From contig LNBX01000039.1 in NCBI GenBank assembly GCA_001567275.1, positions 1 to 45,259 on the forward strand: a stretch of 45,259 nt of DNA, written 5' to 3'. This DNA is from Bacteroidetes bacterium OLB10 (GTDB lineage: Bacteria; Bacteroidota; Bacteroidia; AKYH767-A; OLB10). Below are positions 1-8,410 of this stretch, piece after piece; within the stretch, counting starts at the first letter, position 1, and the number at the start of each line of letters is the position of its first letter. The notes below the pieces were generated by a model that saw nothing but the letters and a program-made list of their open reading frames with translations, made no database searches and was not told where the DNA came from. The position numbers were made by a program, and so were the translations under genes.

Positions 1-230
1 ACCTTGCTAAGCGCTTCACCCCCTGCCCTGAGGGGTGACTGGCGCGCTTTGGTGGACAAGTATGTTGTCATTTTTTGAATTGATTCGCATCGCTCACGCT
101 CACCCCCTACCCCTGAAGGGGTGACAACACACATCGTATTTGAAGCGCGTTTTTTTACACCCAGCAGTCCCGCAGTACTGCGGGATGCCGGGAGTCAGTG
201 GAAGTACTGCGAGATGCCGGGTGTGAGTGC
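1..230. repeat. GC-rich extragenic palindromic repeats
   Basis: This is the non-coding stretch downstream of radA. Two related hairpins are visible, both with TCACCCC/GGGGTGA arms (16-38 and 100-124). A perfect 18-nt palindrome TCCCGCAGTACTGCGGGA lies at 168-185. A 27-nt unit at 174-200 is repeated at 203-229 with three differences, and the right copy is also partly inverted relative to 156-178, giving a long imperfect hairpin over about 156-224. This resembles the short interspersed palindromic elements found in many bacterial genomes. I see no coding potential. Whether it is repeated elsewhere in the genome cannot be judged from this window. Confidence 0.65.
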
Positions 231-271
231 AGCGTTTATCACTCAAGTGTTAATGTCAAAATCAAAAACTT

Positions 272-1633
272 TTAACCGAATAGTAAAGAAAAAACTTCTT
301 CTACTCTTTCGACAGGGTAGAGTTGTATATGGCGAAACATTCGTTTGTCGAAAGCGGTGAGGTTATGTGCAGGAAAATAAATTTTTCTGAAACCAAGTTT
401 CTCTGCTTCTTTAATGCGTTGCTCAATGCGGCTTACGGGACGTATCTCTCCCGACAAACCTACCTCGCCCGTGAAACAGGTAAGCGCCTCGAGCGGAATA
501 TCATTATTACTCGACAATATTGCGCATATCACTGCCAAATCAATAGCAGGGTCTTCTACTTTTATTCCTCCAGTGATATTGAGAAAAACATCTTTGGCAC
601 CTAATTTAAAACCACAACGTTTTTCGAGTACTGCAAGCAGCATATTCAGTCTTCGTGCATCAAAGCCTGTGGCAGAGCGTTGCGGTGTGCCATAAACTGC
701 ACTGCTCACCAGAGCCTGTGTTTCTATGAGCATGGTGCGCATACCTTCCAGATTGCAGGCTATGGCAATGCCGCTGAGCGTACCATCGCGTGACGACAAG
801 AGTATTCGTGAAGGATCGGCCACCTGGTGCAAGCCTGTGCCCTGCATTTCGTAAATACCAATTTCGGCAGTGGAACCAAATCTGTTTTTATGACTTCGGA
901 GCAAACGGTAGATGTGATGCCTGTCGCCTTCAAACTGAAGTACGGTGTCAACAATATGTTCTAAAACTTTGGGGCCGGCAATGACACCTTCTTTGGTGAT
1001 ATGCCCTACCAGAAAAACAGGACATCCCGATTCTTTGGCATAACGCAAAAGTTCGCCTGCACATCCGCGAATCTGCGAAACGCTGCCGGGAGATGATTCT
1101 ATCTGCGAAGAATACATGGTTTGTATGGAATCAATAATTACCATTCCGGGTTTCAGTGCCTGGAGGTGAAGCAACACTGCTTCGAGCGAAGTTTCGGTAA
1201 GTATGTAACAGTTTTCGCTCAGCTGATTGCCGAGTCTTTCGGCACGCATACGTATTTGCTGGCCGCTTTCTTCGCCCGATACATACACCGTTTTTATTTT
1301 ATGCAGATGTATGGCCAACTGGAGCAACAATGTGGATTTGCCAATGCCGGGTTCGCCACCTAAAAGTATGAGTGAGCCTTGCACCAGCCCACCGCCAAGC
1401 ACACGGTTCAGTTCTCCGTCAGGAAGCACAAGCCTGTGCTCGTCATGCAATTCTACTTCGGTAATTTTTTCGGGTTTGGAGGTGCGCTTAATGTTTGCTT
1501 TGGAAGCAGAACCTGACGAAGTAAGTTCTTCTACATAGGTGTTCCACTCGCCACAGGATGCACAACGGCCTATCCATTTAGGTGATTGCGCCCCACAACT
1601 CTGACATACAAAAACAGATTTTATTTTAGCCAT
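272..1633 (-). CDS. radA: DNA repair protein RadA (Sms)
   Basis: RadA is a RecA-like ATPase that drives branch migration of recombination intermediates in the cytoplasm. The 453 residues have the full family layout. A zinc finger is formed by C10/C13 and C24/C27. Walker A is GEPGIGKS at 93-100 and Walker B is near 164-172 (MVIIDSIQT). The diagnostic RadA motif KNRFG is at 249-253, followed by a Lon-like C-terminal domain. Length matches the family (about 450-460). The start is an ATG 31 nt after the stop of the small lipoprotein gene, so it is probably the last gene of the minus-strand run that begins at the aldehyde dehydrogenase or panD. The repeat block at 1-230 lies just downstream. Confidence 0.97.
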   Translation of the reverse strand: MAKIKSVFVCQSCGAQSPKWIGRCASCGEWNTYVEELTSSGSASKANIKRTSKPEKITEVELHDEHRLVLPDGELNRVLGGGLVQGSLILLGGEPGIGKSTLLLQLAIHLHKIKTVYVSGEESGQQIRMRAERLGNQLSENCYILTETSLEAVLLHLQALKPGMVIIDSIQTMYSSQIESSPGSVSQIRGCAGELLRYAKESGCPVFLVGHITKEGVIAGPKVLEHIVDTVLQFEGDRHHIYRLLRSHKNRFGSTAEIGIYEMQGTGLHQVADPSRILLSSRDGTLSGIAIACNLEGMRTMLIETQALVSSAVYGTPQRSATGFDARRLNMLLAVLEKRCGFKLGAKDVFLNITGGIKVEDPAIDLAVICAILSSNNDIPLEALTCFTGEVGLSGEIRPVSRIEQRIKEAEKLGFRKIYFPAHNLTAFDKRMFRHIQLYPVERVEEVFSLLFG

Positions 1634-1664
1634 TAACTGACTGCATCTCCTTCACTGAAAAAAA

Positions 1665-2078
1665 TTATTGTTTGATAAACTCTATCTGTGCCAGTCCGCC
1701 AATGTTGCTTTCCGCAGCTATTTCCAAAACTTTATTGTCTAATTTGATGATTGACCACTTGTAGTTGTAAGTATCGCCACCGGGGTTTTGGTTGGTGTAG
1801 GTAGTATTTTCAATTTTAAGATAGGGAGTAGCAAGTGTGGCATCAATGCTGTAGCTGCCTACGTCAAGCGTATCGCCATGTCGTGAGGGTTGCAAAATTT
1901 TCAGATTACCGTCAACAAATGTCCACGACTCTTCGAGTTCATTGCCAAACAACACTCTGTTCCACGTGCCTACAATATCACTCTTTAGTTTTTTCTCTGA
2001 TTTTAGAAAGTGGTTGCTTTCGCAGGAGATGAAACACATGAAAATGCCTGCAAGCAATAAATATCTTTTGAATAACAT
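1665..2078 (-). CDS. Small lipoprotein, lipocalin-like
   Basis: No named function is recognised. The open frame extends to 2126, but the start at 2078 (or 2084) puts a typical lipoprotein signal at the N-terminus: a K/R pair, a hydrophobic run, then FISC with the lipid-modified Cys at residue 19. The mature part contains a 'DIVGTWNRVLFG...' stretch and alternating beta-type sequence ending in GLAQIEFIKQ, which resembles lipocalin-like lipoproteins of Bacteroidota. It lies between rfaE2 (74-nt gap) and radA (31-nt gap) on the same strand. A weak -7-like box (rc TACATTTA, 2104-2111) lies upstream of the chosen start. The function is unknown; the envelope location is inferred from the lipobox. 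Confidence 0.75.
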   Translation of the reverse strand: MLFKRYLLLAGIFMCFISCESNHFLKSEKKLKSDIVGTWNRVLFGNELEESWTFVDGNLKILQPSRHGDTLDVGSYSIDATLATPYLKIENTTYTNQNPGGDTYNYKWSIIKLDNKVLEIAAESNIGGLAQIEFIKQ

Positions 2079-2152
2079 GTTCATAATCGTCTGATTTGAT
2101 TTGTAAATGTACAAACATCCATTCAAAAACGGATGAAAGGGTTGAAAAATTA

Positions 2153-2641
2153 TCAGTTCCTCAGTTTATTTATCAGCGAAGTAGTAGAATATCCTTCGGT
2201 AAGGCTGATGGTGACAACCTGTCCACCTTTGGCAGTAACGATATCATAGCCCACAATTTCCTCAGCTTTATAATCAGCTCCCTTTACAAGCACATCAGGC
2301 TGCACGGTTTCAATCAGGCGATAAGGAGTATCTTCCACAAAAAGTGTTACGGCATCCACCACATGCAGCGAAGCAAGCATAAATGCACGTGTCTGCTCAT
2401 TATTCACCGGTCTGCCGGGGCCTTTATTGCATGCACCGGACTGATCGGCATTTAAACCAATTATTAATACATCACCAAGGTTTTTGGCTTGCGCCAAATA
2501 TTCGGCATGGCCTCTGTGAAGTATATCAAAACATCCGTTGGTGAAAACGATTTTCTTGTTCTGCAACCGCCAGATGTTGAGCTGATTTTTCAATCGGTGT
2601 GCATCTAAAATTTTCTGCTCAATGATTTGTTTATAGTCCAT
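2153..2641 (-). CDS. rfaE2: D-glycero-beta-D-manno-heptose 1-phosphate adenylyltransferase
   Basis: This is the nucleotidyltransferase that activates heptose-1-phosphate to ADP-heptose for LPS core synthesis. It corresponds to the C-terminal half of E. coli HldE, encoded here as a separate protein. The 162 residues show the cytidylyltransferase-like fold: TNGCFDILHRGH at 34-45 with the HxGH motif H42-H45, and the ISTT-type second nucleotide-binding motif YSTTSL at 151-156. Length fits the stand-alone RfaE2 family (about 160). Its start overlaps the 3' end of the flippase-like gene by 11 nt, which indicates translational coupling. The kinase half (RfaE1) is not in the window. Confidence 0.93.
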   Translation of the reverse strand: MDYKQIIEQKILDAHRLKNQLNIWRLQNKKIVFTNGCFDILHRGHAEYLAQAKNLGDVLIIGLNADQSGACNKGPGRPVNNEQTRAFMLASLHVVDAVTLFVEDTPYRLIETVQPDVLVKGADYKAEEIVGYDIVTAKGGQVVTISLTEGYSTTSLINKLRN

Positions 2642-3638
2642 CTGTTTTACTTTTTCGGCTTGTGGCCATCAATACAAAAAAACCTATTGTACCTAAAACA
2701 ATCAGCAGCAGTGTTTGATAGCCATGTGAGATGGTTGCATAAATAATTCCATCTGTTTCGGATATGCCATAAAGCATAAGCCCTCTTGAAACGATGTAGT
2801 GAAATGCACCAATGCCTCCCTGCACGGGTGCCGACATGCCCAGTCCGCCTGCCACCAGAATAAATAAACCGGCAACAGCAGAAAGATGCGAAGTAGCATC
2901 GAGTGTGAAAAAGCAAAACCATGTGGCCAAAAAATACATGGCCCAGATAAACACGGTGTGAAAAATAAACAGCGGAATATTTTTTAATTTAGAAATGGAT
3001 TTAATGCCATCCACCACACCTTTGAGCAGTGTGGTAATTTTTTCGAGCAACGGATTGGATTTTTCTCTTTTTCTGAAAAAAAGAAAATATACAGCTACTA
3101 TCATCATCACCAGTCCGGCTGCAAGCACCAGCAGCACAACAGGGTTTTGAAATTTTCCTGCCAGAGGCTGAACAATGTTCTGATGCAGAAAATCGCCAAT
3201 GAGATGATACTGCATGGCAGCCACTGCCACTAATAAAATAAAAAGCATGATGACATCCATGATACGCTCCACAATTACTGTTCCTATCAACTCATTGAAA
3301 GGAACTTTTTCGGCTTTGGTGAGCACACCGCAACGGGTAATTTCGCCAATACGCGGCACGGCAAGGTTGGCAAGATAACCTACGCACAGCGCCCAGAACG
3401 TGTTGCTGAGTTTGGGTTTGTAGCCAAGCGGTTCGATGAGCATTGCCCAACGAGCTGCGCGGCTCAGGTGCGAAATGATGGCTGCTACAGTGGCTGCAAT
3501 AAGCCAGTTTATTTTTATCGTTTTTATTTTTTCTTCAAGCGATGAAAAATCCTGGTTGCGGAAAGTAAGCCACAGCATGCCCACACCCAAAGCCAGAAAC
3601 AGCAGGTATTTTATTGCAGAAATAATTTTGCCTTTCAT
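2631..3638 (-). CDS. Flippase-like / lysylphosphatidylglycerol synthase-TM family membrane protein
   Basis: A polytopic inner-membrane protein of 335 residues with about 7-8 hydrophobic segments (the first near 8-25) and few soluble stretches. The pattern with NEL-GTVIVERIMD near 95-110 and a later GG-LGMSAPVQGGIGAFHY stretch matches the UPF0104/LPG_synthase_TM group, whose members include lipid or glycolipid translocation and modification proteins. It sits between panD (17-nt gap) and rfaE2 (11-nt overlap), so a shared transcript is likely. Because it is coupled to an ADP-heptose enzyme, a role in envelope glycolipid handling is plausible, but that is inference. Confidence 0.85.
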   Translation of the reverse strand: MKGKIISAIKYLLFLALGVGMLWLTFRNQDFSSLEEKIKTIKINWLIAATVAAIISHLSRAARWAMLIEPLGYKPKLSNTFWALCVGYLANLAVPRIGEITRCGVLTKAEKVPFNELIGTVIVERIMDVIMLFILLVAVAAMQYHLIGDFLHQNIVQPLAGKFQNPVVLLVLAAGLVMMIVAVYFLFFRKREKSNPLLEKITTLLKGVVDGIKSISKLKNIPLFIFHTVFIWAMYFLATWFCFFTLDATSHLSAVAGLFILVAGGLGMSAPVQGGIGAFHYIVSRGLMLYGISETDGIIYATISHGYQTLLLIVLGTIGFFVLMATSRKSKTDGL

Positions 3639-3655
3639 TACAGCAGGAGGCGTCT

Positions 3656-4006
3656 TTATTTTACGGGCTGATTATTTTCGTCAGGATAAACGAGCACAGG
3701 TTTGTAATTGCGTGCTTCGTTTTTATCCATCATGGCATAAGATACCACAATAACAATATCGCCTAACTGAACTCTTCGTGCGGCAGGGCCGTTGAGGCAT
3801 ACCACACCGCTGTTGCGTTCGCCTTTGATGACATAGGTTGTAAAACGTTCGCCATTATTGATATTCAACACCTGCACCTGCTCATTCTCCATCAGGTCGG
3901 CAGCTTCCATCAGGTTTTCGTCAAGCGTAATGCTGCCCACATAGTGCAGTTCGGCCTGCGTAACGCGGGCACGATGAATTTTTGATTTTAATACGGTAAT
4001 CAACAT
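3656..4006 (-). CDS. panD: Aspartate 1-decarboxylase (pyruvoyl-dependent)
   Basis: PanD makes beta-alanine from L-aspartate for pantothenate and CoA synthesis. It is a self-processing enzyme that cleaves between Gly and Ser to generate a pyruvoyl group. Counting from the ATG at 4006, the cleavage site falls exactly at G24-S25 (YVGSITLD), the canonical position, and K9 and H11 are in place. The first in-frame ATG at 4015 would add three residues and lies inside the promoter-like box, so 4006 is preferred. A -7 box (rc TACCTTTG, 4013-4020) ends 6 nt before the ATG, suggesting a nearly leaderless transcript independent of the upstream aldehyde dehydrogenase. panB and panC are not in the window. 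Confidence 0.96.
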   Translation of the reverse strand: MLITVLKSKIHRARVTQAELHYVGSITLDENLMEAADLMENEQVQVLNINNGERFTTYVIKGERNSGVVCLNGPAARRVQLGDIVIVVSYAMMDKNEARNYKPVLVYPDENNQPVK

Positions 4007-4012
4007 AGGCGG

Positions 4013-4020
4013 CAAAGGTA
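4013..4020 (-). promoter_or_regulatory. -7 promoter box of panD
   Basis: On the minus strand the sequence reads TACCTTTG, a full match to the Bacteroidota -7 consensus TAnnTTTG. It lies in the 19-nt gap between the aldehyde dehydrogenase stop and the panD ATG, and only 6 nt separate it from the ATG. No clear -33 TTG was identified. Confidence 0.55.
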
Positions 4021-4025
4021 ATACC

Positions 4026-5465
4026 TTACAGTTTAATGCAGATATTTTTTTCTTCGGTAAAGAATTTTAATGCTTCAAATCCGCCTTCGCGTCCTACACC
4101 GCTGTGTTTTACACCTCCGAAGGGTGTACGCAAATCGCGCAGCAACCAGCAGTTTATCCACACAATGCCACTGTGCAATGCTGCTGCTACACGGTGTGCC
4201 CTGCTCAGGTTGGTTGTCCATACGGTAGCTGCAAGTCCATAGCTTGTGCTGTTGGCCATTTTCAGCACTTCTTCTTCTGTATCAAAAGGTGTGAGCGTGA
4301 CTACAGGGCCAAAAATTTCTTCCTGATTGGTACGGCATGTGTAAGGAAGGTTTTCGATGATGGTAGGTTCAATAAACAATCCGTTGGCACAGCGCCCCTG
4401 CGGATGAATTGCTTTGCCTCCGCAAAGAATGGTGCCGCCCTCTTGCTGAGCAAGATCTATGTAGGAAAGAATTTTTTCGTAATGTGGTTTGGACACAATG
4501 GCTCCCAGAAAATTTTCTTTATCCTTAGGGTCGCCCGTTTTAAGTTGTTTGGTTTTTGCCACCAGTGCTTCTTTGAACTTGTCGTAGATGGAACGTTCAA
4601 TAAAAATGCGAGAGCCGCAAAGGCAAATTTCGCCCTGATTGCTGAAGGATGATTTGATGGTGGTGGAAAGTGCATGTTCAAAATCGCAATCTTCAAAAAT
4701 GATATTGGGATTTTTTCCTCCCAGTTCGAGCGAAAGTTTTTTGAACATTGGTGCAGCCACTCTTGAAATTTCTGCTCCTGTTTTGGTGCCACCCGTAAAA
4801 CTGATAACAGGAATGCGCGGATGTGCAGCAATGGCAGCACCCACATTGGGACCTGTGCCATGAACAATATTCAAAACACCTGCGGGCAATCCGGCTTTGA
4901 TGCACAGTTCGCTCAGCAGATGTGCAGTAACAGGAGTTATTTCGCTGGGTTTGGCAACAACACAATTGCCCGATGCAAGTGCAGGAGCAATTTTCCAGGT
5001 GAAAAGATACAGAGGAAGATTCCAAGGAGAAATACAACCCGCCACACCTATGGGCTGACGCAATGTATAATTGATAGCTGTGTTTTCCATTGCATGTGTT
5101 TCGCTGTTGAGATGCAATGCAGCTGTTGCATAAAAATGAAAATTGGCAGATGCTCTGGGAATATCAACTTGTTTTGCCAGCCACACAGGTTTGCCATTGT
5201 CGAGGCTTTCAGCTTCGGCAAGCTGATCGAGGTTGGCATCAATGAGTGACACTAAACGCAGCAAAATATCTGAACGTTTTTTCACAGGCATCACACTCCA
5301 TGTTTTAAATGCTTCTTCGGCTGCGGCAACTGCAGCATCCACATCGCGCGAGTCGCTGTCCGGAATCTGAGAATACACTGTTTGTGTGGCAGGATCTGTG
5401 TTGTCAAACCATTTACCCGACTGTGGTTCGGCAAACCGGCCGTTGATATAATTCAATAATTTCAT
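4026..5465 (-). CDS. Aldehyde dehydrogenase (ALDH8 / 2-hydroxymuconic semialdehyde dehydrogenase-like)
   Basis: An NAD(P)+-dependent aldehyde dehydrogenase of 479 residues. Visible catalytic elements are SPWNLP (146-151, oxyanion Asn149), FTGGTKTG (223-230, cofactor turn), general base Glu247 in LELGGKNP, and nucleophile Cys281 in [10 protein letters not shown]. The GEICLCGSR form is the variant seen in 2-aminomuconic and 2-hydroxymuconic semialdehyde dehydrogenases and ALDH8A1. No other aromatic or kynurenine catabolic genes are nearby, so the substrate stays open and a general semialdehyde role is possible. A -7-like box (rc TATCTTCG, 5470-5477) ends 4 nt before the ATG, so the mRNA may be leaderless. 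Confidence 0.92.
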   Translation of the reverse strand: MKLLNYINGRFAEPQSGKWFDNTDPATQTVYSQIPDSDSRDVDAAVAAAEEAFKTWSVMPVKKRSDILLRLVSLIDANLDQLAEAESLDNGKPVWLAKQVDIPRASANFHFYATAALHLNSETHAMENTAINYTLRQPIGVAGCISPWNLPLYLFTWKIAPALASGNCVVAKPSEITPVTAHLLSELCIKAGLPAGVLNIVHGTGPNVGAAIAAHPRIPVISFTGGTKTGAEISRVAAPMFKKLSLELGGKNPNIIFEDCDFEHALSTTIKSSFSNQGEICLCGSRIFIERSIYDKFKEALVAKTKQLKTGDPKDKENFLGAIVSKPHYEKILSYIDLAQQEGGTILCGGKAIHPQGRCANGLFIEPTIIENLPYTCRTNQEEIFGPVVTLTPFDTEEEVLKMANSTSYGLAATVWTTNLSRAHRVAAALHSGIVWINCWLLRDLRTPFGGVKHSGVGREGGFEALKFFTEEKNICIKL

Positions 5466-5469
5466 GATG

Positions 5470-5477
5470 CGAAGATA
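5470..5477 (-). promoter_or_regulatory. -7-like promoter box of the aldehyde dehydrogenase gene
   Basis: On the minus strand the sequence reads TATCTTCG, one base off TAnnTTTG, with only 4 nt before the ATG at 5465. The same TATCTTCG form precedes ppiD (13450-13457) and the acyl-CoA synthetase gene (42223-42230). Confidence 0.45.
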
Positions 5478-5517
5478 AGTCAGCCGGAATTATGTAGCTA
5501 AGTTTTGTAAAAACCTT

Positions 5518-5931
5518 TCAGGTAATCATCACCAGAGTGCCTGCAAGAATCAATGCTGCTCCTATGGCAGTTTTCAGCGTAAGCGACTCGCCCAGAAAAA
5601 CAACAGCAAGAATAATGGTCAGTGCCAAACTCAGTTTGTCAACAGGAGCTACCTGCGATACATTTCCAATTTTAATTGCCTTGAAATAAAACAACCACGA
5701 TAACCCTGTGGCTATACCTGAAGCAATCAGAAAAAATACTCCTTGTTTGGATATTGAACTTATTCCTTTTGTTTCGCCTCTGACGATAACAATCACCCAA
5801 AGCATCACAAATACAATAAGTGTTCTGATAGCCGTTGCCAGATTTGAATGAATATCGGCAACTCCAATCTTGGCAAAAATTGCAGTTAAGGAAGCAAATA
5901 CTGCCGACAATATTGCGTAAAACCACCACAT
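5518..5931 (-). CDS. EamA-family half-size transporter
   Basis: A small drug/metabolite transporter superfamily protein of 137 residues, made of a single EamA repeat with about five predicted helices. The hydrophobic segments span almost the whole protein, with the characteristic AIFAKIGVADIHSNLATAIR near the N-terminus and the closing AIGAALILAGTLVMI. Single-repeat members of this length (about 137-140) are common and are expected to work as dimers. The substrate is unknown. It is divergent from the Crp/Fnr gene, with 176 nt between the two starts, and is separated from the aldehyde dehydrogenase by 52 nt. Confidence 0.88.
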   Translation of the reverse strand: MWWFYAILSAVFASLTAIFAKIGVADIHSNLATAIRTLIVFVMLWVIVIVRGETKGISSISKQGVFFLIASGIATGLSWLFYFKAIKIGNVSQVAPVDKLSLALTIILAVVFLGESLTLKTAIGAALILAGTLVMIT

Positions 5932-6079
5932 ATTAATTAATTTTAAAATTCAGATGACAGGATCAATTCATGTTGTAAGCAAAAATAGTACTAAGCAAAA
6001 TACCACTCCAATAAATGACAACTATTAATTTAATTGCATGAAACCATGTTTCTTATTTCTCATTGAAGCTAATCTGAAT

Positions 6080-6087
6080 TAACTTTG
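6080..6087 (+). promoter_or_regulatory. -7 promoter box of the Crp/Fnr regulator
   Basis: TAACTTTG is a full match to TAnnTTTG, 20 nt before the ATG at 6108. A TTG at 6063-6065 is closer (14 nt) than the usual 19-21 nt spacing for a -33 element. Confidence 0.5.
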
Positions 6088-6107
6088 CCTGTCTTAACTT
6101 TTAAATC

Positions 6108-6764
6108 ATGCATACTTTTCTAAAAGACTTCTTCAGCAAAGAGTGGAGAGAATTTATTCTGTTTCACAGCAAAGTGGTGAAGTTCAAAAAAAACGAAGTT
6201 ATTTTCAGTATTGGTCATGAAACGCAGGGCATCTATTTTATTATTGATGGCAAAGTAAAAGTAACAACAGGTACCGGTACAGGAACAGAGCGTATTATTG
6301 GCCTGGCAACAAATAATGATATCATTGGCCATCGTGGTTTTGGCGGAATATGGAAATATACCGTTTCGGCAACCACTCTTGAAAACAGTGAACTGCTATT
6401 TATCCCATTAAAAATTTTCAATATTGTTTTTAAGGCAAATCCTGAGTTTGCCTATTTTATGATGATGTTTTTTGCAAATGAATTGCGCGACTCCGAAAAA
6501 TTAGCTTCGCAATTGCCTATAAGAAATGTGATAGCTTCTGTACTGTACAATAACGTAAAGGTGTTTGGATATGAAAAAGGAAGTAAGAAAATGCGTTACA
6601 CACCTTCAAGAAAAGACATGGCAAGTCAGGCAGGAACCAGATACGAAACATTAGTGCGCACGCTTGCCGATTTTAATGCTGAAGGGATTATCAGAATTGA
6701 CGGTAAGTCTATTCATATTCTTAAAGAATCTGCTCTGCTGAAAATGAGAAACGGTGAGGAATAA
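6108..6764 (+). CDS. Crp/Fnr-family transcriptional regulator
   Basis: A 218-residue regulator with an N-terminal cyclic-nucleotide-binding-type beta roll (about 20-125, with FSIGHETQGIYFIIDGKVKV) and a C-terminal winged helix (about 150-210). The latter contains SRKDMASQAGTRYETLVRTL, the recognition-helix segment typical of the family. No N-terminal Cys cluster is present, so it is not an Fnr-type oxygen sensor by sequence. The effector is unknown. It is transcribed alone, divergent from the EamA gene and convergent with mlaF (66-nt gap). A TAACTTTG box lies 20 nt before the ATG. Confidence 0.92.
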   Translation: MHTFLKDFFSKEWREFILFHSKVVKFKKNEVIFSIGHETQGIYFIIDGKVKVTTGTGTGTERIIGLATNNDIIGHRGFGGIWKYTVSATTLENSELLFIPLKIFNIVFKANPEFAYFMMMFFANELRDSEKLASQLPIRNVIASVLYNNVKVFGYEKGSKKMRYTPSRKDMASQAGTRYETLVRTLADFNAEGIIRIDGKSIHILKESALLKMRNGEE

Positions 6765-6830
6765 GTTATTTCTTCAACTATCTGATTTAATCAGAAATTT
6801 TATACGCGATTTGATTATTGTTTTTAGCAA

Positions 6831-7583
6831 TTAAAAATGTTGCTTCACAGCTTTCATCCAGCGTGATGCAAAAACAAAATCATTCAGCTCCTTATTTTGC
6901 GATTGCATTATGTCATTATTGGAACCTTCCCAATATTTTTTCCCTTTATAGATAAAAATAATTTTCTCGCCAATGCTCATCACCGTATTCATGTCGTGCG
7001 TGTTGATGATGGTAGTGATGTTATACTCTTCAGTAATTTCTTTAATCAGCTCATCAATCAGAATAGAAGTTTTTGGGTCGAGACCTGAGTTGGGTTCATC
7101 ACAGAAAAGATATTTGGGATTCATTGCAATGGCACGTGCAATGGCAACTCTTTTTTTCATACCACCGCTGATGGCACTGGGCAAAAGTTTGTTTACGTTT
7201 TCAAGATTCACACGCTGAAGACAGAAGTTTGCACGGTCGCGTTTCTCGGCCACACTCATGTTGGTGAACATGCTCAGCGGAAAAGTTACATTCTGCTCTA
7301 CGGTAAGTGAGTCAAACAATGCACCTCCCTGAAACAACATACCAATTTCCTGACGTATGGGCTTACGCTCACCAAACGACATTTCAGAAAAATTACGTCC
7401 GTCATACAAAACACGTCCTTTGTCCACTTCAAACAATCCAACCACACACTTCATCAGCACTGTTTTTCCCTGCCCGCTTCCTCCTATGATAAGATTTATT
7501 TTTCCTTGCTCAAAAACACATGAAACATCTTCGAGCACTTTTTTGTCACCAAACTGCTTGGATATGTTATCAACTTCAATCAT
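6831..7583 (-). CDS. ABC transporter ATP-binding protein MlaF-like
   Basis: The ATPase of an Mla-type (maintenance of lipid asymmetry) phospholipid transporter at the inner membrane. The 250 residues include Walker A GSGQGKT (35-41), the ISGGMKKR signature (138-145; the GGM form is characteristic of MlaF/Ttg2A) and Walker B with YLFCDEPNSGLDP (158-170). Its start overlaps the end of the permease gene by 4 nt (ATGA-type), so the two are translationally coupled. The MCE-domain partner (MlaD), which commonly follows in this operon, is absent here: the next gene is on the other strand. Confidence 0.94.
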   Translation of the reverse strand: MIEVDNISKQFGDKKVLEDVSCVFEQGKINLIIGGSGQGKTVLMKCVVGLFEVDKGRVLYDGRNFSEMSFGERKPIRQEIGMLFQGGALFDSLTVEQNVTFPLSMFTNMSVAEKRDRANFCLQRVNLENVNKLLPSAISGGMKKRVAIARAIAMNPKYLFCDEPNSGLDPKTSILIDELIKEITEEYNITTIINTHDMNTVMSIGEKIIFIYKGKKYWEGSNNDIMQSQNKELNDFVFASRWMKAVKQHF

Positions 7584-8218
7584 GCCAGAATAAGTTGTGT
7601 GAGGATGTAATCAAATATCAAAATCAAAATGCTGCTGTTTACCACACCCTTGGTGCTCGACTGTCCTACTTCTAATGCACCACCGTTGGTATAATATCCG
7701 TGATAAGCAGGCACAGAAGTGATAATAAATGCAAACACCACTGTTTTTATCATAGCAAACGTAACATTGAATGGCAGAAACTGATTCTGCAACCCTTTAA
7801 GATAATCTGCTGAAGGAACTACTCCTGATAAATCACCTGCAATCCATCCTCCTGTAATTCCGATAATCATACTCACAATAACTACAACCGGACAAATGAT
7901 GATGGCGGCAATAATTTTTGGCAATACCAGATAACCTGATGAATTGATGCCCATGATTTCGAGAGCGTCAATCTGTTCGGTAACACGCATGGTACCAATT
8001 TCAGAAGCAATGTTGCTGCCTACTTTTCCTGCAAGCACCAGCATGATGATGGTAGGAGAAAACTCAATGATAATACTGTCACGTGCAACAATACCTACAG
8101 CCCACAGCGGCACCATAGGATTCACCAGATTGTAAGCACTCTGAATGGTGATAACGGCACCCATGAATGCAGAAGTAAGCGCCACCAGCCACAGTGAGCC
8201 GATACCAAGATTCACCAT
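7580..8218 (-). CDS. MlaE-family permease, N-terminus separated by an apparent frameshift
   Basis: The membrane permease of an MlaFE-type lipid transporter. The intact frame from ATG 8218 encodes 212 residues with five or so helices and the family motifs TIQSAYNLVNP, LAGKVGSNIASEIGTMRVTEQIDALEIMGI and the PKIIAAII stretch. Typical MlaE proteins carry about 35-40 more N-terminal residues. That extension is present: ATG 8325 begins MANTLYEVGRYSVF, and the region directly before Met8218 encodes VCFINLKKFSIYVRQVFRE. The two parts are in different frames, joined at a T6 tract at 8276-8281. A promoter-like box at 8354-8361 supports 8325 as the true start. It is coupled to mlaF by a 4-nt overlap. 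Confidence 0.88.
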   Translation of the reverse strand: MVNLGIGSLWLVALTSAFMGAVITIQSAYNLVNPMVPLWAVGIVARDSIIIEFSPTIIMLVLAGKVGSNIASEIGTMRVTEQIDALEIMGINSSGYLVLPKIIAAIIICPVVVIVSMIIGITGGWIAGDLSGVVPSADYLKGLQNQFLPFNVTFAMIKTVVFAFIITSVPAYHGYYTNGGALEVGQSSTKGVVNSSILILIFDYILTQLILA

Positions 8219-8226
8219 TTCGCGAA

Positions 8227-8281
8227 AAACCTGTCTTACATAAATAGAAAATTTTTTCAGGTTTATAAAACAAACTTTTTT
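8227..8281 (-). other. Frameshift site in mlaE: slippery heptamer plus possible hairpin
   Basis: In the frame starting at ATG 8325 the minus strand reads ATA AAA AAG at the break, so A_AAA_AAG is in the classic -1 slippery register. A -1 slip gives exactly the frame of the 212-residue permease. Ten nucleotides after the heptamer there is a 7-bp inverted repeat AAACCTG/CAGGTTT (8227-8233 and 8258-8264) with a 24-nt loop. This could be programmed frameshifting, a genuine 1-nt deletion, or a sequencing error in the A-run. The sequence alone does not decide. Confidence 0.5.
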
Positions 8282-8353
8282 ATAAACACCGAATAACGTC
8301 CTACTTCATACAATGTGTTTGCCATCAGCCGAAAAATTGTTTCGCTAAAGTAT

Positions 8354-8361
8354 CAAAAGTA
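8354..8361 (-). promoter_or_regulatory. -7 promoter box upstream of full-length mlaE
   Basis: On the minus strand the sequence reads TACTTTTG, matching TAnnTTTG, 28 nt before the ATG at 8325. It fits transcription of the complete mlaE frame. A clear -33 element was not found. Confidence 0.45.
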
Positions 8362-8410
8362 TTCTGAAAGAATTGTTGTGTGATAACAGAGTTATACACT
8401 GTAAAATTTT

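Noticed and set aside
4104..5249. Long plus-strand frames opposite the aldehyde dehydrogenase gene
   Set aside because: The aldehyde dehydrogenase frame has all catalytic motifs; the antisense frames have none and are rich in Cys and His from codon complement effects.
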